From an uncultured Gammaproteobacteria bacterium (GTDB lineage: Bacteria; Pseudomonadota; Gammaproteobacteria; Magnimaribacterales; TMED112), in the NCBI GenBank assembly GCA_913020145.1, contig CAJWAI010000006.1:1-43562 (forward strand): a stretch of DNA of 43,562 nt, read 5' to 3'. Below, piece by piece: positions 10,251 to 20,014 of the stretch. Positions within the stretch are counted from its first letter, which is position 1. Every line of letters begins with the position of its first letter. The notes under the pieces were generated by a model. The model had not been told where the DNA came from, searched no databases, and saw only the letters and a program-made list of their open reading frames with translations. Position numbers and translations under genes: made by a program.

Positions 10251-11506
10251 TGAAACTATTTAAAATCTTATTATTACTTCCTTTTATCGTTTTTTCAGAT
10301 GCAGATGATATGTACGTCATCAAGGGTGGAATGACATTTCTTCCTGATGGTAGTTTTGCTAAAAAAGATATCTTAGTTGATGAAGGGCAGATTATTTTAG
10401 TTGCAGATACTATTGGTGATGTTGGCGCAGAAAATATTATTGATGCCGAAGGTAAATATGTAACACCTGGATTAATTGTTTTTTCTTCTCTTGGTCTACT
10501 TGAAATTGGTGCATTACCTCAAACAAATGATACTTCTTCTGATATATATAATGCTGGGTTTGATCCTAGTAAGGCATATAACCCCTTTTCTCAAGCAGTC
10601 AGACTGAATAGAGCAAAAGGAGTTTCATCGACTGTTCATGTACCAGGTGCATCTGGTTATTTCGCAGGTTTATTAACTTATACAAAGATTAATGATGGTT
10701 ATAAACAAAAAAAACAAGGCCCATTAGGTCTTGTTACTAGTTATGGTGAATCATATGGAGATTCTAGAGCAGCACAGTTACATTTTATGGAAGATTTATT
10801 TGATTTTGTTAGAAGTGCTAATGATGGTGATGCTGATGAAGTCCAATTTATTGAAGGAACCAATAATGAATACAAATTTACTAAAAGAGATCTTAAGGCA
10901 ATCAGAAAAGTTTTAAATAGAGAGATGCCTTTGGTGATTCAAGTTAGCAAAGCTACTGACATACTTAATGTGCTTAAATTTGCAGATAATCAGGAAGTAG
11001 ATTTAGTTTTATGGGGGGCAGCTGAGGCACATATGGTAGCTGATGAGATAGCTAGAGCAGGTGTGCCTGTAATATTAGATCCGCTTGATAATATACCAGG
11101 ATCATTTGATTCATTGAATGCTACTTATGAGAATGTTATTCGTCTTAATGAAGCAGGAGTTGAAATGGCATTCTACTATGCACAAGGTGCTGGAGCGCAT
11201 AATGCATATCTTGCTACACAATCAGCAGGCAATTCTGTGGCGATGGGTTTAGATTATAGTTCTGCTATGAAGGCAATTACATCCAATCCTGCAGAGATAT
11301 TTGGACTTGTAGGTGTAGGTTCGATAGCACCAGGTTTTGATGCTGATCTTGTAGTATGGGATGGAGATCCATTGGAACTGATGTCTAATGTAGAAAGTGT
11401 CTTAATTGATGGCGAAGATCAAGATCTATCTAATAGATACGAAGAATTGACGGAAAGGTATACAAAAGAAAAAGAGTTACCTAACTCTTATAGATCACGA
11501 GAGTAA
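10250..11506 (+). CDS. secreted amidohydrolase-family protein lacking the HxH motif (possible pseudoenzyme)
   Basis: Amidohydrolase fold signatures (YVTPGLIVFSSLGLLE, AITSNPAEIFGLVGVGSIAPGFDADLVVWDGDP), but FSS replaces HxH; start at MKLFKILLLL overlapping the upstream stop. Confidence 0.8.
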   Translation: MKLFKILLLLPFIVFSDADDMYVIKGGMTFLPDGSFAKKDILVDEGQIILVADTIGDVGAENIIDAEGKYVTPGLIVFSSLGLLEIGALPQTNDTSSDIYNAGFDPSKAYNPFSQAVRLNRAKGVSSTVHVPGASGYFAGLLTYTKINDGYKQKKQGPLGLVTSYGESYGDSRAAQLHFMEDLFDFVRSANDGDADEVQFIEGTNNEYKFTKRDLKAIRKVLNREMPLVIQVSKATDILNVLKFADNQEVDLVLWGAAEAHMVADEIARAGVPVILDPLDNIPGSFDSLNATYENVIRLNEAGVEMAFYYAQGAGAHNAYLATQSAGNSVAMGLDYSSAMKAITSNPAEIFGLVGVGSIAPGFDADLVVWDGDPLELMSNVESVLIDGEDQDLSNRYEELTERYTKEKELPNSYRSRE

Positions 11507-11956
11507 TTCTTTAACAAAAGAACTAGCTTCAGACATTTCAGCATTGGGATGTCTGGATCTAAGTTCTTTCATCACATTACCCATTTCTTGCATGCCTGAA
11601 AAACTATTTTCAGAAATTATTTTTTGTATAGCTTCTTTCAGGGCATCTCCAGCTAATGCTTGTGGTAAATATTTTTCTAAAACTACTAGTTCGTTTTTTT
11701 CTATCTCTTCTAAATCAGGTCTTCCGCCTTGAGAGTATTGTTGAATAGAATCTTTTCTTTGTTTCGCCATTTTTTTAAGGATCGCAATGACATCCTCATC
11801 TGTAGGCTCTTGTCTATTATCAACTTCGAATCTTTTTACATCTGCCATAATTAATCTGAGGGTATCTCTTAAAAATACATCCTTTTGAATCATAGCTTCT
11901 TTTAATTCGCTATTAATTTGATCTTTTAATTGGGACAAGTTACTTAAGTTTGGCAA
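11495..11956 (-). CDS. yqeY: YqeY/GatB-like domain protein
   Basis: [48 protein letters not shown]. Confidence 0.93.
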   Translation of the reverse strand: MPNLSNLSQLKDQINSELKEAMIQKDVFLRDTLRLIMADVKRFEVDNRQEPTDEDVIAILKKMAKQRKDSIQQYSQGGRPDLEEIEKNELVVLEKYLPQALAGDALKEAIQKIISENSFSGMQEMGNVMKELRSRHPNAEMSEASSFVKELLS

Positions 11957-12149
11957 AAGAGTCTTTCATAACTCTTTTATAGTTTCTTTTAACTGCAGCT
12001 GCAGCTTTCCTTTTTCTTTCTTCTGTTGGCTTTTCGTAAAATTCTCTTTTACGTACTTCAGTTATAACGCCAGCTCTTTCACATGCTCTGCGAAATTTTC
12101 TTAAACCTACATCGAAAGATTCAGTTTCTTTAATTTTTATACTTGGCAT
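11940..12149 (-). CDS. rpsU: 30S ribosomal protein S21
   Basis: Small basic protein; [37 protein letters not shown]. Confidence 0.97.
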   Translation of the reverse strand: MPSIKIKETESFDVGLRKFRRACERAGVITEVRKREFYEKPTEERKRKAAAAVKRNYKRVMKDSFAKLK

Positions 12150-12188
12150 AATGTAGTGTGTATTGTAAGGATAATTAAAAAAGAATCA

Positions 12189-13193
12189 ATGTTAGTCTTA
12201 GGTATAGAGAGCTCTTGCGATGAAACTGGTTTAGCTGTTTACTCCGAAAAGGATGGTCTTTTAGGACATCTTGTTAACTCACAAGTTGATCTTTTTACTG
12301 AATATGGCGGAGTGATACCTGAAATTGCTGCACGAGATCATAGTGTAAAAATAATTCATATTCTTAAACAACTATTAAAAAAATCTAAGCTAGATGTAAG
12401 CGACATCTCTTTAGTCGCTTATACAGCTGGCCCTGGTCTTATAGGATCTCTAATGATAGGTGAAACAGTTGCTAAGACTATATCTGCAATACTCGATAAA
12501 GAATTATTACCAATTAATCATCTAGAAGGCCATATACTAGCTCCTGCCTTAGAAGATTCTGAGATCAAGCCGCCATATTTATGTTTACTTGTTTCTGGAG
12601 GCCATACACAGATCATTGAATGCAAAGATTATGGTGAATATCAGATTCTTGGAGAGACCATTGATGATGCATGTGGAGAAGCATTTGATAAAGTTGGAAA
12701 ATTATTAGGACTTGAGTATCCAGGTGGTCCAAAAGTCTCAAAATTAGCTGAAAATGGAAATCCACATAGGTTTAATTTTCCTCGAGCCATGTTAAGAGAC
12801 AGAAGTTTAGATTTTAGTTTTAGTGGGTTGAAGACAGCAGTTCTATATGCCCTTGAAGATTTAAATGAAAAAGATTATCCAGATGTAGCAGCATCATTTC
12901 AAGAAGCTGTAATAGATGTTTTATTACATAAATTAAATTGGGCAATTGAGGATACTGGAATAAAGACTTTAGTTTGTTCTGGCGGAGTAGCTGCCAATAC
13001 GATTCTTAGAGATAGATTAAGAAGGATGGCAGATGAGAGGTCCCTTAACGTAAGTTATCCGAGCATAGAGTTTTGTACAGATAATGCAGCTATGATTGCA
13101 TTCGCAGGTTATGTCAGAAAGAAATACAATTTAAGAAGTTACAATACATCTTTTGCGAGACCAAGATGGCCGTTAGGAGAACTTTATGATTAA
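12189..13193 (+). CDS. tsaD: tRNA N6-adenosine threonylcarbamoyltransferase
   Basis: MLVLGIESSCDETG, NHLEGHILAP, LVSGGHTQI, SGGVAANTILR; divergent from rpsU. Confidence 0.97.
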   Translation: MLVLGIESSCDETGLAVYSEKDGLLGHLVNSQVDLFTEYGGVIPEIAARDHSVKIIHILKQLLKKSKLDVSDISLVAYTAGPGLIGSLMIGETVAKTISAILDKELLPINHLEGHILAPALEDSEIKPPYLCLLVSGGHTQIIECKDYGEYQILGETIDDACGEAFDKVGKLLGLEYPGGPKVSKLAENGNPHRFNFPRAMLRDRSLDFSFSGLKTAVLYALEDLNEKDYPDVAASFQEAVIDVLLHKLNWAIEDTGIKTLVCSGGVAANTILRDRLRRMADERSLNVSYPSIEFCTDNAAMIAFAGYVRKKYNLRSYNTSFARPRWPLGELYD

Positions 13194-13557
13194 CAGAGAT
13201 AGAATTTATGTAGAAGATTTAAGAGTCGAAGGAATAATCGGTATTTTTGAGTGGGAAAAAGAGACCAAACAGGAAATAAGTATTTCCTATGAAATTGACC
13301 AAGACAATTTAACAGCAGCAAATGAAGACAAGATAGAAGCGGCAACTGATTACAAATCAATTAATAAAGCAATAATTGCTTTTGTTGAAAATAACAAATT
13401 TGAGTTAGTGGAAACTTTTGCTGAAAAGATAGCCGCTATGGTTATTTCAGAGCATAAGGTTAATTGGATCAAGCTTAGAGTCTCAAAACCCGGTGCTTTA
13501 AGATTTTCAAAAGATGTTGGAGTCATAATTGAACGAACAACAGAAGACTATAAATAA
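13186..13557 (+). CDS. folB: dihydroneopterin aldolase
   Basis: DRIYVEDLRVEGIIGIFEWEKETKQ, ATDYKSI, LVETFAEKIA. Confidence 0.93.
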   Translation: MINRDRIYVEDLRVEGIIGIFEWEKETKQEISISYEIDQDNLTAANEDKIEAATDYKSINKAIIAFVENNKFELVETFAEKIAAMVISEHKVNWIKLRVSKPGALRFSKDVGVIIERTTEDYK

Positions 13558-13951
13558 TTTCTATATTCTTGTAGGGTCAAATATTGAGCCAACGGAGAAT
13601 ATTAATAAAGGCCTTAATCTTATAGAGCAAGAAAACAGATTATGTCTAATTAAACAAAGTTCAGATTATCAATCAAAAGCTGTAGGAATGGAGGGAGACG
13701 ATTTTATTAATAAAGTCATTAACTGTTCTACTGATATGAACTTCAAAGAGACTCTAAATTATTTAAAAAGTGTAGAAAAGCGTTGCGGAAGAATAAGAGA
13801 AGAGAATAAATTTATTCCCAGAACATTAGACCTGGATATTATAGATTGGAATAACTATGAAGGAGTTATAGATGGGTATCAATTACCTGATCCAGATATA
13901 GAAAAGTTTGAATATATAGCAATTCCATATAAGGAATTGCTTAATTGTTAA
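13529..13951 (+). CDS. folK: 2-amino-4-hydroxy-6-hydroxymethyldihydropteridine pyrophosphokinase
   Basis: YILVGSNIEPTENI, RIREENKFIPRTLDLDIIDW; TTG start inside folB. Confidence 0.9.
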   Translation: MNEQQKTINNFYILVGSNIEPTENINKGLNLIEQENRLCLIKQSSDYQSKAVGMEGDDFINKVINCSTDMNFKETLNYLKSVEKRCGRIREENKFIPRTLDLDIIDWNNYEGVIDGYQLPDPDIEKFEYIAIPYKELLNC

Positions 13952-14310
13952 CAGCCGTATAGACCGTAATTCATATTCCAGATTGATTTTAAATCGTCAT
14001 CTTTAAGTTTTGAAATATTTCTTTTAGCAATTTTACACATTCCCCGTGAAGGGTAATCTGGTAAATTTCCTATCAATGCATAAGTAATGACATTGGCTGT
14101 CCATATTTCTTTAAGATCCTGATCACTAAACTGCGCAACCATTCTCTCAACAGTATTAACTTCTGATTCTGACCAGCTTGATTTAGCTCCGTACTCTGCA
14201 AAGGTAAGCAATTTATTAGAAAGATCTAAATCTTTCATATAATCAGTTTTTGCTTCTAGACTAAAAAAAGCTATTAAGGTTATTAAGATTATTTTTTTCA
14301 TATTCATCAA
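13948..14310 (-). CDS. secreted small hypothetical protein with internal DLKxIW repeat
   Basis: Signal peptide MKKIILITLIAFFSLEAK; QDLKEIWTANV and DDLKSIWNMNY. Confidence 0.6.
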   Translation of the reverse strand: MMNMKKIILITLIAFFSLEAKTDYMKDLDLSNKLLTFAEYGAKSSWSESEVNTVERMVAQFSDQDLKEIWTANVITYALIGNLPDYPSRGMCKIAKRNISKLKDDDLKSIWNMNYGLYGC

Positions 14311-14318
14311 TCTATCAT

Positions 14319-15098
14319 TTATTTATTCGTACTTTCAAATATTTTATCGGCAGATTTTGCTACGAATCCTTGGTATAGATTTCCACTTTGGTCAGCATAG
14401 CGTTTAGCAAACTCATAATAGCAACTTGGTACAGATTCAGCGCCTGATTCAAAAGTTACCTCCATTTTGTCTGCCATAGTTGATGATTGTTCTAGCAAGT
14501 CATTTTGACTACCTTTAATTTCACCACCTGAGCTATTTAAGATATAACCATTATCTTTAATCATTTCATTAACTTCCTTCACTTCAGAATATTGCTCTAA
14601 GTGATTAATAGAAACAGTGAAATGATTAGGGCAAAATCCCCATACATATAGCCAAGAAGCGTATTCTGATTCTTCTGCTAATTTTGAATAAATTTCATAA
14701 TCAATATCCCATGATCGACTGCCTAAGAAAAGATTTTCTTTATTTTCTATATCAAAATAAGGCGATATTTGTTTAATTACAGAGTTAAGCTCATCAGAAA
14801 AGTCTTCAAGCATTAATTCAGACAAAAATATCTTCGGATAGGTTGGGTCTTCATTCTCAAGATGAATAGCCTTTAGTCTTTTTTGTTCAAAAAAGTAATC
14901 TCCTCCAAATTTATAACCAAATTGTTCTAGAAATTCCCTTTGTTTAGCAACATTACAATCGGATAAATTAAAAGTTCTGAAGGCTATATGATCATTAATT
15001 ACTTCTTCACCAAAAAGTTTTGAAATCTTTTCAGCTGAAGGTGTGTATGAAGTGTATTGGCTCCAAAGTTTGTCGAGAAATAAATCTAGTTCTTTCAT
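14319..15098 (-). CDS. DUF1338 family protein (2-oxoadipate dioxygenase/decarboxylase-like)
   Basis: INDHIAFRTF, FLEQFGYKFGGDYFFEQKRLKAIHLE, FTVSINHL. Confidence 0.8.
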   Translation of the reverse strand: MKELDLFLDKLWSQYTSYTPSAEKISKLFGEEVINDHIAFRTFNLSDCNVAKQREFLEQFGYKFGGDYFFEQKRLKAIHLENEDPTYPKIFLSELMLEDFSDELNSVIKQISPYFDIENKENLFLGSRSWDIDYEIYSKLAEESEYASWLYVWGFCPNHFTVSINHLEQYSEVKEVNEMIKDNGYILNSSGGEIKGSQNDLLEQSSTMADKMEVTFESGAESVPSCYYEFAKRYADQSGNLYQGFVAKSADKIFESTNK

Positions 15099-16129
15099 GA
15101 TATTTTTTTTGCTTTTTCCCAGCCTAAATCAGCAAGACTTTTAGCTCTTTTTCCCATTTCTACTGCAAAATCACTCGCTGCTGTTCCATCCCTCACTCTA
15201 CCAAGGATACCTTGGCTTATAGCAGCAACCTTGAACAATGAGAATATAATATAAAATTCCCATTCACTCTCCAATTCCATCTTTGTTCTTGATAGGTACA
15301 AATCTACGTATTCCTTTTCATTATGAATGCCTAAATCTGAAGCGACAGTGTCATTTATATTACCAACATGCCAAAGTAAGCAGTGATATCCAAAATCCGC
15401 TAAAGGATCACCTATTGTTGATAGTTCCCAGTCTAAGATTGCCATAATCTTATCTTCGTTATTCATAATTAAATTATCTAAACGAAAATCGCCATGCACT
15501 ATTGATGTGTATTTTTGTTCTGGCATTCTCTTTGGCAACCAATCAATAAGTTTATGCATAGAACCTAATACTTCTGTCTCAGAATCGAAATATTGCCTAC
15601 TCCATCTAGATACTTGTCTTTCAATATAGTTTCCAGGTTTACCATAATCTTCTAAACCTAAAGCTATATAGTCTTGAGAATGTAATGAAGCAATTCCATA
15701 ATTCATCTGATCAAAAATTATTTTTCTTCGTTCAGCTGGAATCTCTGATGCAACAGGATCCCAATAAATATTGCCATCACAACATTCCATGATATAGAAA
15801 GCTGTTCCCACCACATTATCGTCTTCACATAAATGGAAAGTCTTAGGTGTTGGCACAGGAGTTTCAGATAAAGCGCTTAATACTCTATATTCTCTATCTA
15901 CTGCATGGGCAGATTTTAATAATTTTCCTGGAGGTTTTCTTCGCAAAACATATTTTTTATTTTCTGTGTTTAATTGATAGGTTGGATTAGATTGTCCACC
16001 CTTAAATTGTTTGTAATCTAATACTCTCCCAATTTCAGATGATATCTCTTCTAAATATTGGTTTAATGCATCTAAGTTAAAAGCTAGATTTTCTGCTACT
16101 TCTTTAGTTCCTGAGAATTGTTCATTCAT
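15095..16129 (-). CDS. APH-family phosphotransferase (ACAD10/11 N-terminal-like)
   Basis: FKGGQSNPTYQL, KYVLRRKPPGKLLKSAHAVDREYRVL, IVHGDFRLDNLI, AILDWELSTIGDPLADFGYHCLLW. Confidence 0.9.
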   Translation of the reverse strand: MNEQFSGTKEVAENLAFNLDALNQYLEEISSEIGRVLDYKQFKGGQSNPTYQLNTENKKYVLRRKPPGKLLKSAHAVDREYRVLSALSETPVPTPKTFHLCEDDNVVGTAFYIMECCDGNIYWDPVASEIPAERRKIIFDQMNYGIASLHSQDYIALGLEDYGKPGNYIERQVSRWSRQYFDSETEVLGSMHKLIDWLPKRMPEQKYTSIVHGDFRLDNLIMNNEDKIMAILDWELSTIGDPLADFGYHCLLWHVGNINDTVASDLGIHNEKEYVDLYLSRTKMELESEWEFYIIFSLFKVAAISQGILGRVRDGTAASDFAVEMGKRAKSLADLGWEKAKKIS

Positions 16130-16295
16130 TATTCTTTTTTATTAAAAGCTTCTGATTTTCTTTCTTTAGAGCACTAATTTCGTTCTCTAACTCTGTAACT
16201 TTATTTATTTGTGACTTGTATTCTGTCTTTAACTTATAGTTCTGTTCTATAAGTTTGTCTAAGAGACCTGATAATTTTTTAATTTTTTCGTGCAT
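16122..16295 (-). CDS. 57-aa coiled-coil protein (ZapB/TIGR02449-like), absent from the supplied ORF track
   Basis: Hand translation: MHEKIKKLSGLLDKLIEQNYKLKTEYKSQINKVTELENEISALKKENQKLLIKKNNE*; divergent from pepP, stop overlaps the phosphotransferase start. Confidence 0.7.
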   Translation of the reverse strand: MHEKIKKLSGLLDKLIEQNYKLKTEYKSQINKVTELENEISALKKENQKLLIKKNNE

Positions 16296-16306
16296 AATAT
16301 GCGTCT

Positions 16307-17605
16307 ATGACAGATTTAAACATAAACATATTTGAGGCTCGAAGAGCTAAAGTTGCTAGCAATATGGAGGAAAACTCCATTCTTTTGCTCAGCTCGTCTC
16401 ATATTGTTTCAAGGAATAATGATACTACATTTCCTTTTAGGCAAGACAGTAACTTTTACTACCTCACAGGTCTTGAAGAGCCTAATTCGGTATTAATGCT
16501 TAAAAGTGATGGCAGCTCAACTATTTTCTGTAGACAGAAAAATCCAGATTTAGAAAAATGGGATGGGTTTATGTGGGGATTCGATGAAGCCACTAGACAT
16601 TTTAAATTTAATAAGGGCCATGACATTTCCGACATTGATAAATTGCTGCCTTCCATGATTAAGGGCACGACGGTCTTATATTCTTTAGTAGGCAAGGATA
16701 AAAGCTTTGATGCAAAAGTGGTTAACTGGGTAAATTCAGCTAATGGCATGGAAAGACATCAGACTAATATTGATTTAAAGAATTTCTCAAATATTTTAGG
16801 GTTTATGAGACTTATAAAAGAGCCAGAGGAAATTTCTTTGATACGAAAGTCATGTGAAATAGCTGCAATTTCACATAAAGAAGTTATGAGAAAGGCAAAA
16901 GTTGGAATGACAGAGTTCGATCTTGAGACAATGTATCTTAATGAATTCAAATTAAATGGTTCTAGAGAGCCATCATATACACCAATAGTAGCTGGCGGAT
17001 CCAGAGCATGTATTCTGCATTATGTAGATAATAATCAAGCAATAAATGATGGCGACTTAGTATTAGTAGACGCAGGATGTGAATTTGGACTATATGCCTC
17101 TGATATTACACGAACCTATCCTATCAATGGAAAGTTTTCTGGAGAACAGAAAGCCGTTTATGATGTGGTTCTGGAAGCACATAATGCGGCATGTGATGCA
17201 ATCAAAGTCGGCGAATCATGTATTGACCCTCAAAGGGCATCCGAAAAGTCTTTATCACAAGGATTAAAAGATCTAGGTCTATTAAATGGCAGCTTAGATG
17301 AAATTTTAGATAAAGAACTATATAAAGAATTCTATTATCATAAAATTGGCCATTGGCTAGGTTTAGATGTGCATGATGATTGTCCGTATTCCATAAATGG
17401 AGAAGATATTAAATTTAAAGAGAACATGGTAATGACTATTGAGCCAGGAATTTATATAAACGAAACAGCGCCAGTAGATGATAAGTGGAAAGGTATAGGT
17501 ATTAGGATTGAAAATGACATTTTGGCAACTAAAGAAGGTTTTGAAAATCTAACCCCACAAGTTCCAGTAGAGGTTGATGAAATAGAGCAACTGATGCAAG
17601 GCTAA
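16307..17605 (+). CDS. pepP: Xaa-Pro aminopeptidase
   Basis: FEARRAKV, FRQDSNFYYLTGLEEP, VDAGCEFGLYASDITRTYPINGKFSGEQKAVYD, HKIGHWLGLDVHD, MTIEPGIYI. Confidence 0.95.
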   Translation: MTDLNINIFEARRAKVASNMEENSILLLSSSHIVSRNNDTTFPFRQDSNFYYLTGLEEPNSVLMLKSDGSSTIFCRQKNPDLEKWDGFMWGFDEATRHFKFNKGHDISDIDKLLPSMIKGTTVLYSLVGKDKSFDAKVVNWVNSANGMERHQTNIDLKNFSNILGFMRLIKEPEEISLIRKSCEIAAISHKEVMRKAKVGMTEFDLETMYLNEFKLNGSREPSYTPIVAGGSRACILHYVDNNQAINDGDLVLVDAGCEFGLYASDITRTYPINGKFSGEQKAVYDVVLEAHNAACDAIKVGESCIDPQRASEKSLSQGLKDLGLLNGSLDEILDKELYKEFYYHKIGHWLGLDVHDDCPYSINGEDIKFKENMVMTIEPGIYINETAPVDDKWKGIGIRIENDILATKEGFENLTPQVPVEVDEIEQLMQG

Positions 17606-18693
17606 TGTCTAAAGAAGTTGTAATAGTAGGAGCTGGAGTAGTTGGCTGCTTAATCGCTCAAGTTTTAAAAAAACACAATATTCCATTCAAAATACTAGAA
17701 AAGAGCATAGAAGTAAGAAAAGATCCAAGAAGAACCGTAGCCTTAACTAGCGATTCAATTAAATTTCTCAACTCATTACAAAAAGACTTAGATTTAAATG
17801 CATGGGCAACTCCTGTCCATAAAATGCATCTTTATCAGAAATCTGATTTAAATTTAGTGCTTGAATCAAAAGAAGACAAGAAAGTTACCTCTATATGTTT
17901 GTTAGATGCTTTACATGAAAAAATTTCTTCTGGCTTGGAATCAGATATATTGTGGAGCCAAGATATTAAGGGCATAGAATTGGGCTCAAAAATCCAAGTA
18001 AAAACTCAGGAGAAAAATTTCGATGCTGATCTTTTGTTTGCTACAGATGGAATGAGCTCAAATATTAGGAAGATAATGCATTTTGATATAGAAGAATGGT
18101 TCTATGGTCAAAAAGCTTATGTTGCTGTTGTCAAAGCGGACCATGACAATATTGCAAAACAATATTTCTCAAAATTTGGCACTTTAGCTTTGCTTCCCCT
18201 TAATCAGGATTTACAACATTACTCAATTATTCTTTGTACTAATTCAACATCAGATGCAAAAGCTCAGTTGGAAAGTCTAAATCAAGAGTTTAATTTGTTA
18301 TTAGATCTTAAAGATATTGAATTAGGTTCTGGTTTTGAGCTGAAACATGTAAGAGCTAAAAAAATGTTTAAAGATCGTATTATTTTATGTGGTGATGCAG
18401 CTAATTCTTTTCACCCTATGGCTGGACAAGGATTAAATCTTGGAATCGGCGATGTTATGTACATTGATAATTATATAGATAAGCTTATGGAAGCTGATCC
18501 AGATACTTTAAAGAACTACAATTCAACTCGAAATCAAAAAAATATACAAATGACTTGGATAATACAAAGCCTTTATGGAATCTTTGGTAATGCTGAAGGT
18601 TTAGGAGAGAAGATTATTAAAGGAGGGATGAAATTTCTAGATCGAATACCCTCGATTAAAGAAAAGATCATTGAATTTGCTAATAAGAATTAA
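17605..18693 (+). CDS. ubiH: FAD-dependent UbiH/UbiF-family hydroxylase (ubiquinone biosynthesis)
   Basis: EVVIVGAGVVGCLIAQ, FATDGMSSNIRK, RIILCGDAANSFHPMAGQGLNLGIGD; follows pepP. Exact paralog not determined. Confidence 0.82.
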   Translation: MSKEVVIVGAGVVGCLIAQVLKKHNIPFKILEKSIEVRKDPRRTVALTSDSIKFLNSLQKDLDLNAWATPVHKMHLYQKSDLNLVLESKEDKKVTSICLLDALHEKISSGLESDILWSQDIKGIELGSKIQVKTQEKNFDADLLFATDGMSSNIRKIMHFDIEEWFYGQKAYVAVVKADHDNIAKQYFSKFGTLALLPLNQDLQHYSIILCTNSTSDAKAQLESLNQEFNLLLDLKDIELGSGFELKHVRAKKMFKDRIILCGDAANSFHPMAGQGLNLGIGDVMYIDNYIDKLMEADPDTLKNYNSTRNQKNIQMTWIIQSLYGIFGNAEGLGEKIIKGGMKFLDRIPSIKEKIIEFANKN

Positions 18694-19265
18694 ATAAGCT
18701 CAAAATTTCTAAGAATTTCATATGTTTCATGAACAGGAAGACCTACTACATTTGTGTAGCTGCCACTAATACTAGTTACATATTTTCCTGCAGGGCCGTG
18801 AATGCCATAAGCACCGGCTTTACCAACTCCCTCTTCTGATAAAACATACTCTTCTATCTCTTGTTCTGACATCTCTTTAAAAGTAACGAGAGTTTCACAG
18901 GTTTCTATTTGTGATTCACCTTTATAACTGAGCATTACAGTCGAGAATACACTATGGGTCATACCTGAAAATTCTCTTAGAAGTACTCTTGAATGAGCAT
19001 GATCTTTCGGTTTTCCCACAATTTTCCTTGAAGGTGTAAAAACCAGAGTATCTGCTGTTAATATTGGCTCATCTGACTGCTTAGTATTTAAAACTAGTTC
19101 TCTAGCACTTTTATTTTTTCCTTCTACTACTAATTTTGAACAAATTGCTGGATCTTCTTCAGTAACTGAATCTTCATCAAAATCTTGTGGTATAACTTTA
19201 TGTTCTACCCCCATGAGGTCTAAAAGTTCTGTTCGTCTTTGTGAGGCCGAAGCAAGAAGGAGCAC
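18690..19265 (-). CDS. maf: Maf-family nucleoside triphosphate pyrophosphatase
   Basis: LLLASASQRRTELL, ILTADTLVF, GKPKDHAHSRVLLREFSG, AGAYGIHGPAGKYV. Confidence 0.92.
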   Translation of the reverse strand: MLLLASASQRRTELLDLMGVEHKVIPQDFDEDSVTEEDPAICSKLVVEGKNKSARELVLNTKQSDEPILTADTLVFTPSRKIVGKPKDHAHSRVLLREFSGMTHSVFSTVMLSYKGESQIETCETLVTFKEMSEQEIEEYVLSEEGVGKAGAYGIHGPAGKYVTSISGSYTNVVGLPVHETYEILRNFELI

Positions 19266-19267
19266 GA

Positions 19268-19504
19268 TTAAACTTTTTCGCCTTTAGCTCGTATATCTTT
19301 AAGAACAGCATCAATACCATTCTTATCAATTATTCTCATTCCTTTAGCTGAAACAGTAAGAGTTATAAATTTATTCTCAGAATCTACCCAAAATTTATGT
19401 TTATGTAGATTAGGTTTGAATAACCTTTTAACACGGTTCTTAGCATGGGAGACATGATTGCCTACCATAGCTTTTTTCCCTGTTACTTGACATACCTTAC
19501 TCAT
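19268..19504 (-). CDS. rpmB: 50S ribosomal protein L28
   Basis: [51 protein letters not shown]. Confidence 0.96.
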   Translation of the reverse strand: MSKVCQVTGKKAMVGNHVSHAKNRVKRLFKPNLHKHKFWVDSENKFITLTVSAKGMRIIDKNGIDAVLKDIRAKGEKV

Positions 19505-19561
19505 AAGAACGGATGATAATAAAATAGTAATGCATTTTATGCAATAATTAATCTTCTAAGC

Positions 19562-20014
19562 ATGAAACTAAAATATAAGATTCTTGATTCAAGAATAGGC
19601 AATGAATATGATGTGCCCAAATACCAAACGAAAGGGTCTGCCGGATTAGATTTAATTGCTTGCTGTGAAGATTCTTTTACCCTAAGTCCAAATGAAGCAA
19701 CAATAATACCTTCAGGCATTTCTATTTATATTGATGATCCAGGGTATGCTGGAATAGTCATTCCAAGATCAGGACTTGGTGCAAAGAAGGGTTTAGTATG
19801 TGGCAATCTTATGGGATTAATTGACTCAGATTATCAAGGACCTCTTAGCATTTCTCTTTGGAATAGATCTTCTGAACCCATAGAAATTAACCCTGGAGAA
19901 AGAGTTGCTCAGTTAGTTGTAATTAAGGTGAATCAAGTAGAACTAGATTTAGTTGAAGAATTTGAAACTAGCGAAAGAGGTTCTGAAGGGTTTGGAAGTA
20001 CAGGAGTTAATTAA
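19562..20014 (+). CDS. dut: dUTP diphosphatase
   Basis: [54 protein letters not shown]. Confidence 0.97.
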   Translation: MKLKYKILDSRIGNEYDVPKYQTKGSAGLDLIACCEDSFTLSPNEATIIPSGISIYIDDPGYAGIVIPRSGLGAKKGLVCGNLMGLIDSDYQGPLSISLWNRSSEPIEINPGERVAQLVVIKVNQVELDLVEEFETSERGSEGFGSTGVN

